This document shows, one piece after another, positions 61,717 to 64,000 of a DNA stretch of 64,000 nucleotides. The stretch covers positions 1-64,000 of the forward strand of contig NZ_AUMF01000014.1 in assembly GCF_000430545.1 (NCBI RefSeq), read 5' to 3'. Below the pieces are notes generated by a model that was given only the letters and a program-made list of their open reading frames with translations, was not told the DNA's origin and made no database searches. The position numbers were made by a program, and so were the translations under genes. This DNA comes from Tenacibaculum ovolyticum DSM 18103. GTDB taxonomy: Bacteria; Bacteroidota; Bacteroidia; Flavobacteriales; Flavobacteriaceae. How positions within the stretch are numbered: the first letter of the stretch is position 1; every line of letters begins with the position of its first letter.

Positions 61717-62160
61717 TTAATTATAAGAAGGAATATCCTTTAAAAATATATAGGTTTCTTTTTCTTTATCAAGTTTGCAAAAATAATGTTGCAATCCATT
61801 CGTAACAACTAAATAATTAGCATTTAATTTTAAGTTATAGCGTGCAATTTGATCGAATGTGTTTTGTGCAATTTTAATTTTTGGAGCCTTACATTCCACT
61901 ATAATATTGGGAGTTCCATCAGGTGAGAAAATAACAATATCTGTACGTTTTTTTAAATTGTTTATAATCAGTTGTTTTTCAATAGCAATTAAAGAAACAG
62001 GGTAGTTTTTTTCTTGAATTAAAAACTGTACAAAATGTTGACGAACCCATTCTTCAGGAGTTAATACAACATCTTTTTTTCTTAAATTATCAAAAATAAG
62101 CGTCTTATTTTCGTTACTTTTGAGCTTAAATGTATAGTTAGGAAGATTTAGCTTTTGCAT
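61717..62160 (-). CDS. HsdR_N-like (PD-(D/E)xK) protein
   Basis: 147 aa. A PD-(D/E)xK nuclease fold: RTDIVIFSPDG and NIIVECKAPK carry the catalytic D...E-x-K residues, followed by QIARYNLKLNANYLVVTNG. Homologous to the N-terminus of type I restriction HsdR, but there are no helicase, HsdM or HsdS domains. It is a stand-alone gene that in Bacteroidota is habitually next to holA, as here, so a DNA-repair or replication role is more likely than restriction. Confidence 0.82.
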   Translation of the reverse strand: MQKLNLPNYTFKLKSNENKTLIFDNLRKKDVVLTPEEWVRQHFVQFLIQEKNYPVSLIAIEKQLIINNLKKRTDIVIFSPDGTPNIIVECKAPKIKIAQNTFDQIARYNLKLNANYLVVTNGLQHYFCKLDKEKETYIFLKDIPSYN

Positions 62161-62261
62161 AATTAAAATATATGTAAAAATAGAAAATCATTGCGAGTGA
62201 AACAGTAGAATTTTAAATTAAAAAAAATTAACGAAATTTGAGAATTATTTATAAAAGAACT

Positions 62262-62954
62262 ATGAAAAATAAATTAATTAAGAAACATCATTTTTTTAAA
62301 TCAATAAACTTATTATTCCTTTTAATGATAATCACAAGTTGTGAAACTAATGAACCTGATTTTTTAAAGCCATTAGTAATAAGCGAAACAACAAGTGAGG
62401 ATGTAGAAGTTGATTACACGACAATTAAGTTAAAAGGGAATGTATCCTCAGATGGAGGAAGTGAAGTTATAGCTCGTGGTTTTTGTTGGAGTATTAACCC
62501 AAATCCAACTATTGAAGATAATACAACTACAGAAAATATAGATACCTTTACAAGTATAATTACTGATTTAGTAGCTAATACAACATATTATTTTAGAGCT
62601 TATGCGACAAATAGTATTGGTACAGGTTATGCAACAGAGCAGTCATTTAAAACATCATCATTGAATATGACTACTTGGGATTTTTTATTAATGCATAGTG
62701 CTACTGTTTCTTGGCATGCAGATGTTCTTTTTAAAGATGATGGAACAACTGTATATGATGAACCTGATTATCCAAATGAATACACAACCTACGGAACTTG
62801 GTCTTTAAAAGGGAATGTGCTAACTTATGATTTAAATTCATCAAGTTCTGCAAACGTATACCAATTTACGGGAACTTTATTAGGAAATGAAATGAGTGGT
62901 ACATACACTTTTGGTACAGAGGATGATAAAAGTTGGAATGCAACAAAATATTAA
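62262..62954 (+). CDS. Surface lipoprotein with fibronectin type III-like domain
   Basis: 230 aa from MKNKLIKKHHFFKSINLLFL; lipobox ITSC. After a spacer (ETNEPDFLKP) comes one Fn3-like domain (about 40-130; ISETTSEDVEVDYTTIKLKG, ARGFCWSINPNPTIEDN, TTYYFRAYATNSIGTGY). The rest (about 135-230) is a lipocalin-like beta region (GTWSLKGNVLTYDL, FTGTLLGNEMSGTYTF). Function unknown. 8 extra upstream codons rejected. Confidence 0.75.
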   Translation: MKNKLIKKHHFFKSINLLFLLMIITSCETNEPDFLKPLVISETTSEDVEVDYTTIKLKGNVSSDGGSEVIARGFCWSINPNPTIEDNTTTENIDTFTSIITDLVANTTYYFRAYATNSIGTGYATEQSFKTSSLNMTTWDFLLMHSATVSWHADVLFKDDGTTVYDEPDYPNEYTTYGTWSLKGNVLTYDLNSSSSANVYQFTGTLLGNEMSGTYTFGTEDDKSWNATKY

Positions 62955-63027
62955 AAATTTACAGTTAAAACATATAATAGATTTAATTGTCTGTTTTAAA
63001 ATTTAACTAGATTACGTACTAAAAGTT

Positions 63028-64000
63028 ATGAATGAAATTAAAGCTATTATATCAGATATAAAAGAAGGAAACATTAAGCCTATTTATTTTTTAATGGGTG
63101 AAGAACCTTATTATATTGATAAAATATCTGATTATATTGAAAAAAATGTACTTGACGAATCTGAAAAAGGATTTAATCAAGTGGTAATGTATGGAAGAGA
63201 TGTAACGATAGAAGAAATTATGTCATCTGCAAAACGTTACCCAATGATGGCAGATAAACAGGTAATCATTGTAAAAGAGGCACAAGATTTAAGCCGTACG
63301 ATAGATAAGATTGAAGCCTATGCAGCAAACCCGCAAGCAACTACTGTTTTAGTTTTTAATTACAAGTATAAGAAATTAGATAAGCGAAAAAAATCATATA
63401 AGGCTATTGCTAAGAGCGGATTGATTTATGAGAGCAAGAAATTATATGATAACCAAGTTGCAGATTGGATTCGTAGAGTTTTAGGAGGTCAAAAATATAA
63501 TATCGAACCAAAAGCATCTCAAATGCTAGTTGAGTTTTTAGGAACGGATTTAAGTAAAATTTCTAATGAATTAGATAAGTTAACATCTGTACTGCCTAAA
63601 GAAACTATTATTTCAGACAAACATATTGAAGAAAATATAGGTATATCTAAAGACTTTAATAATTTTGAATTACGAAAAGCAGTTGGTCAAAAAGAGGTGG
63701 TAAAAGCAAATAGAATTATTAATTATTTTGCACAAAATCCTAAAAATAACCCTTTGGTAATGAGTATATCCTTGCTAAATAGTTTTTTTACGCAACTATT
63801 AATGTACCACGGTTTAAAAGATAAATCAAAATCATCAGTAGCCAAGAATTTAGGAGTAAGTCCTTATTTTGTTGATGACTATAGTTCTGCAGCAAGGAAC
63901 TACCCAATGCGAAAAGTATCACAAATAATAGGCCTATTACGAGAAGCAGATGTTAAAAGTAAAGGAGTAGGAGCTAGTCAATCTCATAGTGATATTTTAA
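63028..64000 (+). CDS. holA: DNA polymerase III subunit delta (partial, runs off the end)
   Basis: From ATG 63028 the frame stays open to the window end (324 codons). MNEIKAIISDIKEGNIKPIY, then FLMGEEPYYIDKI, is the HolA N-terminus; further motifs are VVMYGRDVTIEEIMSSAKRY, KQVIIVKEAQ, VLVFNYKYKKLDKRKK and GTDLSKISNELDKL. Clamp-loader subunit that opens the beta clamp. Bacteroidota HolA is about 330-340 aa, so only the last few residues are missing. Confidence 0.93.
   Translation, partial: MNEIKAIISDIKEGNIKPIYFLMGEEPYYIDKISDYIEKNVLDESEKGFNQVVMYGRDVTIEEIMSSAKRYPMMADKQVIIVKEAQDLSRTIDKIEAYAANPQATTVLVFNYKYKKLDKRKKSYKAIAKSGLIYESKKLYDNQVADWIRRVLGGQKYNIEPKASQMLVEFLGTDLSKISNELDKLTSVLPKETIISDKHIEENIGISKDFNNFELRKAVGQKEVVKANRIINYFAQNPKNNPLVMSISLLNSFFTQLLMYHGLKDKSKSSVAKNLGVSPYFVDDYSSAARNYPMRKVSQIIGLLREADVKSKGVGASQSHSDIL

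Noticed and set aside
61717..62160. HsdR_N-like protein as part of a restriction-modification system
   Set aside because: No HsdM, HsdS or helicase region; its position next to holA is a conserved housekeeping arrangement.
1..64000. CRISPR array, tRNA genes, integrase or transposase
   Set aside because: I looked for regularly spaced repeats, cloverleaf sequences and recombinase genes in the intergenic regions and found none; the direct repeats at 7478 and 11698 are only two copies.

Overview
The window is chromosomal DNA of a marine Flavobacteriaceae bacterium (Bacteroidota), most like Tenacibaculum or a close relative. The evidence is the low GC content, flavobacterial -7 promoter boxes of the form TAnnTTTG, two chitinases and two adhesin-like proteins with type IX secretion (T9SS) tails, a CarboxypepD_reg-type TonB receptor, leucine dehydrogenase, a DUF3276 PUR-like protein and a DUF5916 protein. 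The genus is an inference; no 16S sequence is present.

Layout. 1-265: the 3' end of an rRNA operon (last bases of 23S, complete 5S, terminator). 537-4386: YggS-type PLP protein, then a divergent pair of a DHDPS-family aldolase/cupin operon and a MocR regulator, with an inverted-repeat operator between them. 4399-6742: a small redox-like island (MarR with a Cys-rich tail, AAA ATPase, decayed gamma-glutamylcyclotransferase-like pseudogene, DUF2024, CxxC thioredoxin-fold protein) whose two promoters share a 19-bp operator-like site. 6743-7477: non-coding, with a cluster of TGTACA hairpins. 7478-12775: the most notable region, an orphan type VI secretion effector locus. It has an intact Hcp/TssD fused to a JAMM-metalloprotease (JAB-like) toxin, a lipoprotein candidate immunity gene, the tail of a second JAB toxin with its own related lipoprotein, a third Hcp-toxin pseudogene with a coupled membrane protein and transglutaminase-like protein, and 40-bp direct repeats at both ends. 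No other T6SS component is visible.

13091-18887: rimO, small lipoprotein, Crp-family regulator, an outer-membrane/inner-membrane/NmrA three-gene operon, and a Dph6-like PP-loop ligase. 19047-25132: DUF6122 membrane protein and a two-chitinase operon (GH19 then GH18), both with chitin-binding modules and T9SS tails. 25708-30285: TIGR02757 protein, CPBP protease, LolD-like ATPase, DUF5916 protein. 30512-33534: sucC, a secreted hypothetical protein, a 3' sucC duplicate fragment, and a PhzF-family protein. 33623-41204: uvrB and two tandem T9SS type B proteins with closely related tails.

41647-50442: ABC-2 exporter pair, an RprXY-like two-component system, coaE, a YbbR-like protein, yajC, DUF1573, nusB and leucine dehydrogenase. 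50605-57000: ABC exporter (TTG start), PUR-like protein, a thioesterase/hydrolase/isochorismate synthase operon (menaquinone-linked by inference), a pRiA4b ORF-3-like protein, and a TonB receptor/Crp regulator/DoxX operon (to 59337). 59465-64000: YrdC/Sua5-type protein, lipoproteins, glycosyltransferase, HsdR_N-like nuclease-fold protein, and holA running off the end. The second half is mostly ordinary core genome. The accessory signal is concentrated at 4.4-12.8 kb, with one local duplication at 32.4 kb.
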